Positions 1 through 7,482 of a stretch of 9,258 nt of DNA are shown here, piece by piece. Origin of the DNA: Streptococcus oralis. GTDB lineage: Bacteria > Bacillota > Bacilli > Lactobacillales > Streptococcaceae. Within the stretch, counting starts at the first letter, position 1. Every line of letters begins with the position of its first letter. The notes beneath the pieces are model-generated. The model did no database searches, was not told where the DNA came from, and saw nothing but the letters and a program-made list of their open reading frames with translations. Location: contig CAJPKC010000027.1 of the NCBI GenBank assembly GCA_905370255.1, positions 1-9,258 of the forward strand. The letters are read 5' to 3'. The translations under genes were made by a program, and so were the position numbers.

Positions 1-21
1 AGTTAGTTGATTTCTAGATAC

Positions 22-41
22 TTATTTCTTAGGAGAAATAA
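22..41. repeat. Short perfect inverted repeat (8-bp arms)
   Basis: TTATTTCT at 22-29 is the exact reverse complement of AGAAATAA at 34-41, with the loop TAGG. No T-run follows on the forward strand, so it does not look like a standard intrinsic terminator in that direction. It may be a weak terminator for something upstream, an operator, or chance in AT-rich DNA. Confidence 0.45.
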
Positions 42-48
42 AGATGTC

Positions 49-61
49 TTACATTATGTAA
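49..61. promoter_or_regulatory. Perfect 13-bp palindrome, possible operator
   Basis: TTACAT-T-ATGTAA is a perfect palindrome about 35 bp upstream of the likely -35 region of the wal promoter. Its position would suit a dimeric regulator. The half-site ATGTAA resembles the WalR half-site (TGTWAH), but WalR boxes are direct repeats with 5-bp spacing and this is an inverted repeat, so I do not call it a WalR box. Functional assignment is inference only. Confidence 0.3.
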
Positions 62-93
62 ACAAGAAATTGATTATAAAAAAATGATAATTA

Positions 94-122
94 CTGAAAA
101 AAATGTAAAAAAGTGTTATAAT
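94..122 (+). promoter_or_regulatory. Likely sigma-A promoter of the walRKHI operon
   Basis: The -10 is TATAAT at 117-122 with an upstream TG one base away (TGTTATAAT, 114-122), which makes a perfect extended -10. CTGAAA at 94-99 matches the -35 consensus TTGACA at 4 of 6 positions, with a 17-bp spacer. Transcription would start near 128-130. No other promoter of similar quality lies between here and walR. A second TATAAT at 210-215 has no matching -35. Confidence 0.6.
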
Positions 123-265
123 ATAAACAGTTCTTTGTAACAGGATACAATGTGATAAATACAGATGTTATCGGTTATAGATATGAAAACTATATATTGA
201 AATAAATAATATAATTTATTTTATTATTTGTGAAAAAATCAATATAAGAGTAAGGAGGAGTTGTA

Positions 266-967
266 ATGGCAGAATATAGGATTTTAGTCGTAGATGACGA
301 GGAGCCAATTGCAAAAATTTTAGACTTTAATTTAAGGAAAGAAGGCTATGATGTAATAGTAGCTAATGATGGAGAAAAAGCAGTAGAATTAGCGTTTAGT
401 GAAGATCCTGACCTAATTTTATTAGACCTTATGTTACCAAAAAAAGATGGTATGGAGGTTTGTCGAGAAGTACGTGCTCAAAAGAATATTCCTATTATTA
501 TGTTAACGGCAAAAAATAGTGAAATAGATAAAGTTCTAGGTCTTGAATTTGGGGCGGATGACTATGTAACAAAACCTTTTTCAACGAGAGAACTTATGGC
601 TCGTGTGAAAGTAAACTTACGTCGTGTAGCTAAACAAACTGAAGTAGTAGAGGAAAAAAATACTAGCGAAGTTGTAATCAAAGACATAGTAATTTATCCT
701 GAAGCATATATTATTAAAAAGAATGGAGAAGAGGTTGATTTGACACGTAGAGAGTTTGATCTATTTTATTATTTAGCTCAACACCGTGGCCAAGTATTAA
801 CTCGAGAAAATCTTCTTCAAACAGTTTGGGGTTACGATTATTTTGGTGACGTAAGAACGGTCGATGTAACAGTTAGACGTCTTCGTGAGAAAGTTGAAAC
901 AGATTCATCACAACCAGAATACATAATGACAAGACGTGGAGTAGGATACTTTATAGGTGAAGAGTAA
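266..967 (+). CDS. walR: WalR (YycF/VicR) response regulator of cell-wall homeostasis
   Basis: OmpR/PhoB-type response regulator of 233 residues, the usual WalR length. In Firmicutes WalR works with WalK and controls autolysins and other wall-metabolism genes; the system is usually essential. The N-terminal receiver domain (about 4-118) has the acidic pair D10/D11, phospho-acceptor D54 in LLDLMLP, T81 and K103 (TKPF). T102 in the DYVTKPF motif aligns with B. subtilis WalR T101, the PrkC phosphorylation site. The C-terminal winged-helix DNA-binding domain (about 133-231) has the typical [13 protein letters not shown] and [10 protein letters not shown] segments. The ATG at 266 follows AAGGAGG at 252-258 with good spacing. 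First gene of the operon; its stop codon overlaps the walK start by one base (TAATG). No odd features. Confidence 0.96.
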   Translation: MAEYRILVVDDEEPIAKILDFNLRKEGYDVIVANDGEKAVELAFSEDPDLILLDLMLPKKDGMEVCREVRAQKNIPIIMLTAKNSEIDKVLGLEFGADDYVTKPFSTRELMARVKVNLRRVAKQTEVVEEKNTSEVVIKDIVIYPEAYIIKKNGEEVDLTRREFDLFYYLAQHRGQVLTRENLLQTVWGYDYFGDVRTVDVTVRRLREKVETDSSQPEYIMTRRGVGYFIGEE

Positions 968-2904
968 TGAGTTTTTTTGGAAAGAGATTTAAGAAAAGAT
1001 TCTTTTCATCAATTCGTACTAAGTTCGTAATAGTTTATGTATTGGTTAATATAATTTCATTACAACTTATCGGATTGTTCTTTACAACACAATTAAGAAA
1101 TAGTAATGTGAATACATTTGAACAGAATATTATCGAACAGGAAAAAATCTTAAACTACCATGTTCGTGAAGAATTGGAAAAAACTAGTAGTGGAGGTTCG
1201 AAAGATACGGAAGATAGTACTAGCCAAGATGAATCTTCAAAGAATAGCAGAGATTCGAAGAGTAATAGAGATTCAAAGAGTGGTATAGCTAAACTAGTTA
1301 GTGAATTTAATATTCAAAAGTTATTATTAGTTAATGTTATAGATAATGATTCAAAAATCTTAGCGACTTCCTCAAAAAATGGTAATGATGAATATCTTGC
1401 TAAAAGGTCGTTTGATCCATTGGTAAGTCAAGTTATAAAAACAGGAGAGAGTACTAAACAGATTCAAAATAATGCTGACAGCAACAAGCGTGTGTGGATC
1501 TATGTGAGTCCTGTTAAAAAGGATAATGAAGTTATTGGTGTAATCTCTCTTATGGCGGATATAGAGAGTGTTTATCAAGAGGTAAATGGTATTTCTAAAA
1601 TCTTCATAGTGGGAACTATTCTATCGATATTAATTACTACAGTAATAGGATTCGTAGCTTCAAAAACGGTGACGAGCTCTATTGAGAAGATGAGTTCACA
1701 GGTTAAGAAGATGGCTCTGGGGAACTACGGTACAGTAGTTGGTATAGATGCAGATGATGAAATCGGAGATCTGGCGAAAGTATTTAATCAAATTTCTAAA
1801 AGAATTGAAGAAGAGCAGGCTGTTACTGAGACTGAACGTAGGAAACTTGCGACGATTATCGAAAGTATGATGGATGGAATTATTACGACAGATAATAACG
1901 GTAAAATAATTCTGATTAATACTAGTGCGGAAGATATGCTGGGTGGTCGTGATGATGAAATCTTTATCGGAAAAGATGTTTTGAAGATTCTTAACATCAC
2001 TGAATACGAAAGTATAGAGGAGATACTAGAAGCGGAAGATAGTCTTCTTGTAAATACCTCAAAAACGGATGAAGAGCTACTTTTACGTGCTGAAATTTCT
2101 AAAATAGAAAAAGAGGATAAGGAAGATTTAACTCAGATGTCAACGGAGTTGGAAGGATATATTATCGTGCTTTATGACGTAACAGATCAAGAACGTCAGG
2201 AAAAAGAACGACGAGAATTCGTATCTACAGTATCTCACGAACTTCGTACTCCTCTAACAACGATGAACAGTTATATCGAAGCATTAGAAGAAGGTGTTCT
2301 TGAGGATAAAGAGCTTGCGCCACAGTTTATCGATACGATTCATAAAGAAACGACTCGTATGATAAGAATGGTAAATGAGCTTATGCAACTTGGTAAGATG
2401 GACATCAAAGAGGAGCATTATGAGAAAGAATTTATCGATATTAATAAGATGCTTGAACAAATTACCGATAGATTCGCTTTAACACATCCTGAGAAAAACT
2501 TTATAAAGCATATTCCTAAGAGTCCGATATTTGTAGAAGGTGACCAGGATAAACTTACACAGGTATTTGATAATATCGTAAATAATGCGATAAAATACTC
2601 TCCTAATGGTAAGAACATTACAATAAGGGTGAGACAGAACTATCACCACAATAGGGTGAGTATTTCTATTAAAGATGAAGGTGTAGGAATTCCATTAGTC
2701 CACATTGACAAGATCTTTAATAGATTCTACAGAGTTGATAAGAGTAGACAAAGAAGTATGGGAGGAACAGGTTTAGGCTTGGCTTTAGCTAAGACTATAG
2801 TAGAGGCCCATAAAGGTCGTATTTGGGCGCAAAGTAGAGAGGGTTATGGAAGTATTATATTCGTAACACTACCTTGTGAACAAATTGATGATGAATGGTT
2901 ATAG
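967..2904 (+). CDS. walK: WalK (YycG/VicK) sensor histidine kinase
   Basis: Membrane histidine kinase of 645 residues that phosphorylates WalR. Order of parts: basic N-terminus; transmembrane helix about 20-40; extracellular sensor region about 41-210; second helix about 212-232; HAMP about 233-285; PAS about 290-405; HisKA with phospho-acceptor H424 in VSTVSHELRTPLTT; then the ATP-binding domain with the N-box around N539/N540 (NNAIKYSPNG), G1 box DEGVGIP (570-576), F-box FNRFYR and G2 box GGTGLGL (599-605). All catalytic motifs are intact. Two membrane helices plus PAS is the Bacillales/Staphylococcus arrangement; streptococcal WalK has only one helix. Residues 73-106 form a Ser/Asp/Lys-rich low-complexity insert outside the cell, which is unusual. 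The start codon overlaps the walR stop by one base, implying translational coupling. Family assignment is firm; the ligand is unknown. Confidence 0.96.
   Translation: MSFFGKRFKKRFFSSIRTKFVIVYVLVNIISLQLIGLFFTTQLRNSNVNTFEQNIIEQEKILNYHVREELEKTSSGGSKDTEDSTSQDESSKNSRDSKSNRDSKSGIAKLVSEFNIQKLLLVNVIDNDSKILATSSKNGNDEYLAKRSFDPLVSQVIKTGESTKQIQNNADSNKRVWIYVSPVKKDNEVIGVISLMADIESVYQEVNGISKIFIVGTILSILITTVIGFVASKTVTSSIEKMSSQVKKMALGNYGTVVGIDADDEIGDLAKVFNQISKRIEEEQAVTETERRKLATIIESMMDGIITTDNNGKIILINTSAEDMLGGRDDEIFIGKDVLKILNITEYESIEEILEAEDSLLVNTSKTDEELLLRAEISKIEKEDKEDLTQMSTELEGYIIVLYDVTDQERQEKERREFVSTVSHELRTPLTTMNSYIEALEEGVLEDKELAPQFIDTIHKETTRMIRMVNELMQLGKMDIKEEHYEKEFIDINKMLEQITDRFALTHPEKNFIKHIPKSPIFVEGDQDKLTQVFDNIVNNAIKYSPNGKNITIRVRQNYHHNRVSISIKDEGVGIPLVHIDKIFNRFYRVDKSRQRSMGGTGLGLALAKTIVEAHKGRIWAQSREGYGSIIFVTLPCEQIDDEWL
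1249..1284 (+). repeat. Two-copy 18-bp tandem repeat within walK
   Basis: Positions 1249-1266 and 1267-1284 are near-identical in-frame 18-bp units (AGAGATTCGAAGAGTAAT, then AGAGATTCAAAGAGTGGT; 3 differences). They encode RDSKSN and RDSKSG, residues 95-106, at the end of the Ser/Asp/Lys-rich extracellular insert. The unit length is a multiple of three, so copy-number change would keep the frame. Confidence 0.75.
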
Positions 2905-2915
2905 AGGTAAATAAT

Positions 2916-4229
2916 ATGAAAAGTAAAAGGAAAGAAACTGTTAAATCAGTTGTATTAGGAATATTAGTTCTAATGAGTTTAACGCTATCTTATCTTATTA
3001 TTACTTATCAACCAGATTACGAGATCTTTACGAAAAGATCTACTCAAAAATCGGTTGAATCAGACAAAAATAGTCTTTTAAATTTTTTGATTCCTGATAG
3101 TGTCGTAAAAAATTATGAAGGCTCAAGAGAAGAACCGATAGTTCAGAATTCTATAACGAAGGTAGCAAGTGTTGATGCTGTAAAGAATAAAAGGGTATTG
3201 AAGGATTTGTTGTCGATAATCTCAGATAGTGAAAGTACAGAGTCTAGGGTTAGAAATCGAAATATAGAAGATATTACAACGAATAAGGTTGAAAAAAGCA
3301 TGATAAATTATCGGGTGACCTTGGATTCAGCTTTGGTGAAACCTTTGTTCTTCTCAGAGGAAAAATCTAATATCAGTTTGGAATTTGATACGATAGTTTT
3401 ACTAAAAGAAAGACCAAATATGATTTATTTATATAAAAAAGATGATAAAAACTATCTACAGATTACTCTGAAGGATGAAATCTATAGCAGGGTAAATAGT
3501 AAGTTTAACGAGAAAAAACAAAGCTATGCCAAGTATAATTTGAATAATAGGTTTATCTATTTGAAAGAGTCTGATGAGGATAATGTTATAGATGAATACA
3601 GTGCTGAAGAGATTAGTTTAAATAGGTTAGCTAAGGATATTTTTGAGAAAAAGGATAATCTTAGAATTAGTAATGAGGATGAAGTGACCGATGGTTATGG
3701 TATCTTACAATCTATAAACAACAGATTAGTATATACAAACCCATCGAACGAAGGTGGGAAAGAAGTTGGAGCTACAGTCGCTATAAACAATACCATGAGT
3801 TTCTTGGGACTTGGATATATAGGAGATACAGATTATCAGCTTACTACCGCTCTAGAAGGAATTACTATTTTCCAAGAAGCTTATAAGGATTCGATAGCTT
3901 TTAGTAAAGAAGGTCATGCTGATATTATTTCTGAGGATAATAGTAGTGGAATATATAAGCTAACTTCACCAAAGATACTTACAAAGACTTATCTTTCATC
4001 AAAAGAAGCGGAACTTTACTCTATTGAGAAAACTGAATATGTAATTAATTATCTTTATGAAAGAGTTAACCTTAAAGAAATAGGTGATATAGTTCTAGGT
4101 TATGATAAGGTCTATAATAAAGATAGAAATAGTTTTAGCTATGTGCCAGCGTGGTATGTAAAATATAATGATAGATATATGAGTTTTAAAAAATTAAAAG
4201 AGATGATTGACAAGGGAGAGAGACTATGA
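2916..4229 (+). CDS. walH: WalH (YycH) membrane regulator of WalK
   Basis: YycH-family protein of 437 residues from this start. In B. subtilis YycH and YycI bind the WalK membrane region and restrain it, while in S. aureus they activate WalKR. A short basic N-terminus (MKSKRK) is followed by one hydrophobic helix (about 9-28) leading into ITYQPDYE, typical of the family; the rest should lie outside the cell. An in-frame ATG at 2895 would overlap walK and give 444 residues. I prefer 2916 because GAGGT at 2904-2908 sits 7 bases upstream of it, whereas no Shine-Dalgarno precedes 2895, and because the N-terminus is then a conventional signal anchor. Identification rests on position, topology and N-terminal resemblance; the body of YycH is poorly conserved. 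Its stop overlaps the walI start (ATGA). Confidence 0.88.
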   Translation: MKSKRKETVKSVVLGILVLMSLTLSYLIITYQPDYEIFTKRSTQKSVESDKNSLLNFLIPDSVVKNYEGSREEPIVQNSITKVASVDAVKNKRVLKDLLSIISDSESTESRVRNRNIEDITTNKVEKSMINYRVTLDSALVKPLFFSEEKSNISLEFDTIVLLKERPNMIYLYKKDDKNYLQITLKDEIYSRVNSKFNEKKQSYAKYNLNNRFIYLKESDEDNVIDEYSAEEISLNRLAKDIFEKKDNLRISNEDEVTDGYGILQSINNRLVYTNPSNEGGKEVGATVAINNTMSFLGLGYIGDTDYQLTTALEGITIFQEAYKDSIAFSKEGHADIISEDNSSGIYKLTSPKILTKTYLSSKEAELYSIEKTEYVINYLYERVNLKEIGDIVLGYDKVYNKDRNSFSYVPAWYVKYNDRYMSFKKLKEMIDKGERL

Positions 4230-5026
4230 ACTGGGGTAAGATGAAGACGTTGTTTATTTACCTATTTGTTGCGCTTAATGCTGTCTTGTTAACATTTTAT
4301 ATATATACAGTTCAGAAGAATAAAACAGAGATAGTTCAAGAAAAAGAAATTATTGAACGTTCTATGAAAAATGATAACATAACTGTAGAAGAAAATGCAA
4401 CGAAACGTGATAATCTTGGTTATGTGAATGTTACAATTTCTGATTTGAAGGATATCCGTAAGGAAGATAGTGGTCTAAAGTATGAAGTTGAAAATGTTGA
4501 TAAGACATCTGCTTTAAAAGTCAGTTCAGAGAATGCTATTACCAATGTAAACAAAGGTAGTTATAGAGCTGAATTAGATTCATTCTTGCTAGAAAAAATG
4601 AAATTAAGTGCAAATTATATTTTTTCTAGTTATAATTCATCAAAAAATGAAGTTATCTTTGAACAGCAAATAGATAGTTTTAGAGTATTTTCAAATAAAA
4701 ATGCACGAATTGTCTTTAGTGTTGAAAGTAATGGAGATATTAAAAACTTCATATTGACGAGTGTTTCGAATATAAGAAAAGATAAGAACGAGGCGCTAGT
4801 GCCATCTAGTCAAGCGATAAATAGATTATATCACGAAGACTTAATTCCTAAAAACTGTCGCGTACGCACTACTTTAGGGTATTATACCTATATTTCACAA
4901 ACGGAAAATCAAGTGTTGATACCGACTTGGAATGTAGAAATAAGTGATAAAGATGGCCAAATTAGCAAATATTATGTAGAAGCACTAAATCTAAATGTAC
5001 TGAACAGAAAAGGACATAACTCATAG
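4226..5026 (+). CDS. walI: WalI (YycI) membrane regulator of WalK
   Basis: YycI-family protein of 266 residues, close to the usual length. It starts MNWGKMKTLFIYLF, as YycI proteins typically do (D/NW-x-K-x-K-T then a hydrophobic helix), with one membrane segment about 7-28 and an extracellular remainder. It is expected to form a complex with WalH and WalK. The ATG overlaps the walH TGA by four bases (ATGA) and AAGGGAGAG at 4212-4220 supplies the ribosome-binding site, so translation is probably coupled. It is the last gene of the operon here: walJ (yycJ), which follows walI in many relatives, is not downstream. A transposon begins 19 bp after the stop codon. Confidence 0.88.
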   Translation: MNWGKMKTLFIYLFVALNAVLLTFYIYTVQKNKTEIVQEKEIIERSMKNDNITVEENATKRDNLGYVNVTISDLKDIRKEDSGLKYEVENVDKTSALKVSSENAITNVNKGSYRAELDSFLLEKMKLSANYIFSSYNSSKNEVIFEQQIDSFRVFSNKNARIVFSVESNGDIKNFILTSVSNIRKDKNEALVPSSQAINRLYHEDLIPKNCRVRTTLGYYTYISQTENQVLIPTWNVEISDKDGQISKYYVEALNLNVLNRKGHNS

Positions 5027-5037
5027 ATAGGTATTTA

Positions 5038-5045
5038 AAAACAAA
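5038..5045. repeat. Left target-site duplication (AAAACAAA)
   Basis: AAAACAAA directly precedes the left terminal repeat and is identical to the 8 bases directly after the right terminal repeat (8836-8843). Eight-bp duplications are characteristic of ISL3-family transposition. The exact match at both predicted edges confirms the element boundaries. Confidence 0.9.
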
Positions 5046-5069
5046 GGGTCTTCGGAATATATAGTGGAA
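5046..5069 (+). repeat. Left terminal inverted repeat (IRL)
   Basis: It begins GGGTCTTCGG and aligns with the reverse complement of 8812-8835. Positions 5, 12, 14 and 18 differ; the other 20 of 24 match, and identity stops after position 24. A G-rich tip (GGG/GGC) is usual for ISL3-family ends. Confidence 0.9.
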
Positions 5070-5210
5070 TTACTTTCTTAATAGTTTAAAAACAACTGGT
5101 GTTTAAATCGGATTTTCTGGTGGGATGTTAGGATAATCAATAGTATTATATAAAAGTATCAATCACATACGAGTGATACTTTGGGAAAAAAATAAAATAG
5201 TCCAATTTAC
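5070..5210. other. Left non-coding arm of the transposon
   Basis: This stretch between IRL and the mer promoter holds no supported gene. It contains a direct repeat GTTTAAA (5084-5090, 5101-5107) and the hairpin at 5153-5182. It may hold transposase binding sites, but I see no repeat that demonstrates this. Confidence 0.5.
5153..5182. repeat. Hairpin upstream of the mer promoter
   Basis: AAAGTATCA (5153-5161) is the exact reverse complement of TGATACTTT (5174-5182), with a 12-base loop. The bases after it on the forward strand are GGGAAAAAAA rather than a T-run, so it is not a textbook terminator for transcripts entering from walI. On the minus strand the arm ends in TTTTATA, a weak U-tract. 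It could partly insulate the element, or could be a protein-binding dyad. Confidence 0.45.
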
Positions 5211-5242
5211 TTGACCGTGTACTATGGTACATGGTTTATAAT
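5211..5242 (+). promoter_or_regulatory. MerR-controlled promoter/operator of merR-merA
   Basis: TTGACC (5211-5216) and TATAAT (5237-5242) are separated by 20 bp, longer than the 17-bp optimum and diagnostic of MerR-family promoters, which need the activated regulator to untwist the spacer. Between them lies the dyad CCGTGTAC-TATG-GTACATGG (5215-5222/5227-5234; arms match at 7 of 8), with the GTAC-N4-GTAC core of mer operators. Without Hg(II) MerR should hold the promoter inactive; with Hg(II) it should activate it. merR lies downstream in the same direction as merA, the Gram-positive arrangement, so MerR controls its own synthesis. Confidence 0.9.
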
Positions 5243-5261
5243 ATTCAGGGGGTGAAATAAG

Positions 5262-5654
5262 ATGATTTATCGCATTAGTGAGTTTGCAGATAAATGTGGA
5301 GTTAATAAAGAAACGATCAGATATTACGAGCGAAAAAATTTATTACAAGAACCTCACCGAACGGAAGCTGGTTATCGGATATATTCATATGATGACGTTA
5401 AGCGTGTTGGGTTTATTAAACGAATACAGGAACTTGGTTTCTCTTTAAGCGAGATTTATAAATTACTTGGTGTTGTAGATAAAGATGAAGTTCGTTGTCA
5501 AGATATGTTCGAATTTGTTTCTAAAAAACAAAAGGAAGTGCAAAAACAAATAGAGGATTTAAAACGAATTGAAACTATGTTAGACGACTTAAAACAACGA
5601 TGTCCAGATGAAAAGCAATTACATTCGTGTCCAATAATAGAAACATTAACATGA
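5262..5654 (+). CDS. merR: MerR, Hg(II)-responsive transcriptional regulator
   Basis: MerR-family regulator of 130 residues. The N-terminal winged helix-turn-helix covers about 1-70 ([20 protein letters not shown], then [10 protein letters not shown]), followed by a long dimerisation helix (about 80-112) and a short metal-binding loop. C79, C114 and C123 fall at the same positions as the Hg-binding cysteines of Bacillus RC607 MerR, which indicates mercury rather than copper, zinc or a drug as inducer. The ATG at 5262 follows AGGGGGTG at 5247-5254. With the -10 ending at 5242 the mRNA would begin near 5248-5250, so the ribosome site sits at the very 5' end. merA follows after 28 bp, in one operon. 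Confidence 0.95.
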   Translation: MIYRISEFADKCGVNKETIRYYERKNLLQEPHRTEAGYRIYSYDDVKRVGFIKRIQELGFSLSEIYKLLGVVDKDEVRCQDMFEFVSKKQKEVQKQIEDLKRIETMLDDLKQRCPDEKQLHSCPIIETLT

Positions 5655-5682
5655 GAGATTAATTAACGAAAGGAGCTTTTTT

Positions 5683-7323
5683 ATGAATAAATTTAAGGTA
5701 AACATTTCAGGAATGACTTGTACGGGTTGTGAAAAACACGTAGAATCAGCACTTGAAAAGATAGGTGCTAAAAATATTGAGTCTAGTTATCGTCGTGGTG
5801 AAGCAGTATTTGAACTGCCCGATGATATTGAGGTTGAAAGTGCAATAAAGGCGATTGATGAAGCAAATTACCAAGCCGGAGAAATTGAAGAAGTATCATC
5901 ACTAGAAAACGTGGCGTTAATTAATGAAGACAATTATGACCTTCTTATTATTGGTTCTGGTGCTGCTGCCTTTTCTTCGGCAATTAAAGCTATAGAATAC
6001 GGTGCAAAAGTTGGAATGATTGAGCGTGGAACGGTTGGGGGAACCTGTGTGAATATTGGCTGTGTTCCGTCAAAAACTCTTCTTAGGGCAGGGGAAATCA
6101 ATCATTTATCAAAAGACAATCCGTTTATAGGTTTACAAACATCCGCTGGAGAAGTGGATTTAGCTAGTTTAATCACGCAAAAGGATAAATTGGTGAGCGA
6201 ACTTCGGAATCAAAAATATATGGATTTAATTGATGAATATAATTTTGATTTAATTAAAGGTGAAGCAAAATTCGTTGATGCTAGTACGGTTGAGGTCAAT
6301 GGGGCAAAGTTATCTGCAAAACGCTTTTTAATTGCAACAGGTGCATCGCCTTCGTTGCCCCAAATTTCAGGACTTGAAAAAATGGACTATTTAACTAGTA
6401 CAACACTTCTTGAGTTAAAGAAAATACCAAAACGATTAACTGTAATTGGTTCAGGATACATTGGAATGGAGCTTGGACAACTATTTCATCATTTAGGTTC
6501 AGAAATAACGCTTATGCAAAGAAGTGAGCGACTTTTAAAGGAGTATGATCCTGAGATTTCAGAGTCAGTTGAAAAAGCGTTAATTGAACAGGGTATAAAC
6601 CTTGTCAAAGGGGCAACTTTTGAGCGTGTTGAACAAAGTGGAGAGATAAAAAGGGTTTACGTAACAGTAAATGGCAGTAGAGAAGTCATTGAATCAGATC
6701 AGTTACTTGTTGCCACTGGAAGAAAACCAAATACGGATTCTTTAAATTTAAGTGCAGCAGGTGTTGAAACTGGAAAAAATAATGAAATCCTGATCAATGA
6801 TTTTGGTCAAACAAGTAATGAAAAGATTTATGCAGCAGGAGATGTGACTTTAGGACCACAATTTGTATATGTAGCAGCCTATGAAGGTGGAATTATTACT
6901 GATAATGCTATTGGTGGATTAAACAAAAAAATAGATTTATCGGTAGTTCCTGCTGTTACGTTTACGAATCCGACGGTTGCAACGGTTGGTTTAACAGAAG
7001 AACAAGCAAAAGAGAAAGGGTATGATGTGAAGACATCTGTATTACCTTTAGATGCTGTTCCAAGAGCAATTGTAAACCGTGAAACAACCGGTGTATTTAA
7101 ACTAGTAGCAGATGCAGAAACACTAAAAGTATTAGGGGTTCATATTGTATCTGAAAATGCAGGAGATGTCATCTATGCAGCATCATTAGCTGTTAAATTT
7201 GGCTTAACGATAGAAGATTTAACAGAAACCCTAGCACCATATTTAACAATGGCTGAAGGGCTAAAATTAGTTGCACTTACGTTCGATAAAGATATTTCGA
7301 AATTATCTTGTTGTGCAGGCTAA
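5683..7323 (+). CDS. merA: MerA mercuric reductase
   Basis: Cytoplasmic flavoprotein of 546 residues that reduces Hg(II) to volatile Hg(0) with NADPH. One N-terminal HMA (MerP-like) domain, about 3-68, has C13 and C16 in GMTCTGC; Bacillus RC607 MerA has two such domains, so this is the shorter form. Next come the FAD-binding GSGAAA (91-96), the redox pair C122/C127 in [13 protein letters not shown], the NAD(P)-binding GSGYIG (256-261), and AAGD (384-387) contacting FAD. Y520 in APYLTMAEG replaces the catalytic HPT motif of related lipoamide and glutathione reductases, a MerA hallmark. The C-terminal C543/C544 pair (SCCAG) passes Hg to the active site. All functional residues are present. The start follows AAAGGAGC at 5669-5676. 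No merT, merP or merB accompanies it. Confidence 0.97.
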   Translation: MNKFKVNISGMTCTGCEKHVESALEKIGAKNIESSYRRGEAVFELPDDIEVESAIKAIDEANYQAGEIEEVSSLENVALINEDNYDLLIIGSGAAAFSSAIKAIEYGAKVGMIERGTVGGTCVNIGCVPSKTLLRAGEINHLSKDNPFIGLQTSAGEVDLASLITQKDKLVSELRNQKYMDLIDEYNFDLIKGEAKFVDASTVEVNGAKLSAKRFLIATGASPSLPQISGLEKMDYLTSTTLLELKKIPKRLTVIGSGYIGMELGQLFHHLGSEITLMQRSERLLKEYDPEISESVEKALIEQGINLVKGATFERVEQSGEIKRVYVTVNGSREVIESDQLLVATGRKPNTDSLNLSAAGVETGKNNEILINDFGQTSNEKIYAAGDVTLGPQFVYVAAYEGGIITDNAIGGLNKKIDLSVVPAVTFTNPTVATVGLTEEQAKEKGYDVKTSVLPLDAVPRAIVNRETTGVFKLVADAETLKVLGVHIVSENAGDVIYAASLAVKFGLTIEDLTETLAPYLTMAEGLKLVALTFDKDISKLSCCAG

Positions 7324-7482
7324 GGGAACTTTTTTACAACTCCCTATTCAAGTGAACCAGCTAATGCTTTAAGGGATTTTCTAAGTGCATTTGTGGTCAC
7401 AAAAATAATTTAACACTGATGATTTCGACATCAAATCTATAATTGATACCTTAACACCGCAGAGTAATAAAGGATGAATAAT
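7324..7482 (+). other. merA-transposase intergenic region with candidate transposase promoter
   Basis: A non-coding gap of about 150 bp. TATAAT at 7438-7443 is a perfect -10 about 40 bp before the transposase start, but no good -35 lies 16-18 bp upstream, so a transposase promoter here would be weak. A short dyad TTTGTG-GT-CACAAA lies at 7390-7403 and another (TGATG/CATCA) at 7417-7433. Just after merA, AGGGA/TCCCT could pair across a 13-base loop (about 7322-7345), but this 5-bp stem has no T-run after it. I see no convincing terminator, so merA transcripts may continue into the transposase gene. Confidence 0.45.

Larger units (their letters stand above)
1..265. other. Non-coding region upstream of walR
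   Basis: No gene is supported here. All three forward frames are closed by stop codons within the first 17 bases, so any upstream forward gene ends at or before that point. The stretch is very AT-rich and holds two short perfect inverted repeats (22-29/34-41 and 49-54/56-61), a promoter around 94-122 and an AT-only inverted repeat (200-207/214-221). A strong Shine-Dalgarno sequence AAGGAGG lies at 252-258. If the promoter call is right, the walR mRNA has a leader of roughly 135 bases. I saw no riboswitch or tRNA-like fold by eye. Confidence 0.6.

Noticed and set aside
104..119. Possible WalR box TGTAAA-N4-TGTTAT.
   Set aside because: The spacing is 4 rather than 5, and the second half overlaps the extended -10, which explains those bases better.
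200..221. AT-only inverted repeat AAATAAAT/ATTTATTT with a second TATAAT at 210-215.
   Set aside because: No -35 at a suitable distance and no GC pairs in the stem; readily explained by base composition.
1372..2618. Minus-strand open frames of 66-70 codons inside walK.
   Set aside because: They are antisense shadows of a strongly conserved coding frame and show no ribosome-binding sites or family resemblance.
5034..5095. TTTAAAAACAA occurs both in the left flank (5034-5044) and inside the element (5085-5095).
   Set aside because: The match is all A/T plus one C in AT-rich DNA. The true duplication is fixed by the terminal repeats and the identical 8 bp on the right, so this is not an alternative boundary.
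7322..7345. Possible terminator after merA (AGGGA...TCCCT).
   Set aside because: The stem is only 5 bp with a 13-base loop, and the T-run lies inside the loop rather than after the stem.
7324..7413. An open reading stretch of about 29 codons continues in the merA frame after its stop codon, ending TKII-stop.
   Set aside because: MerA already ends normally with the CC pair (SCCAG). The extension has no recognisable domain, and open runs of this length are common by chance.
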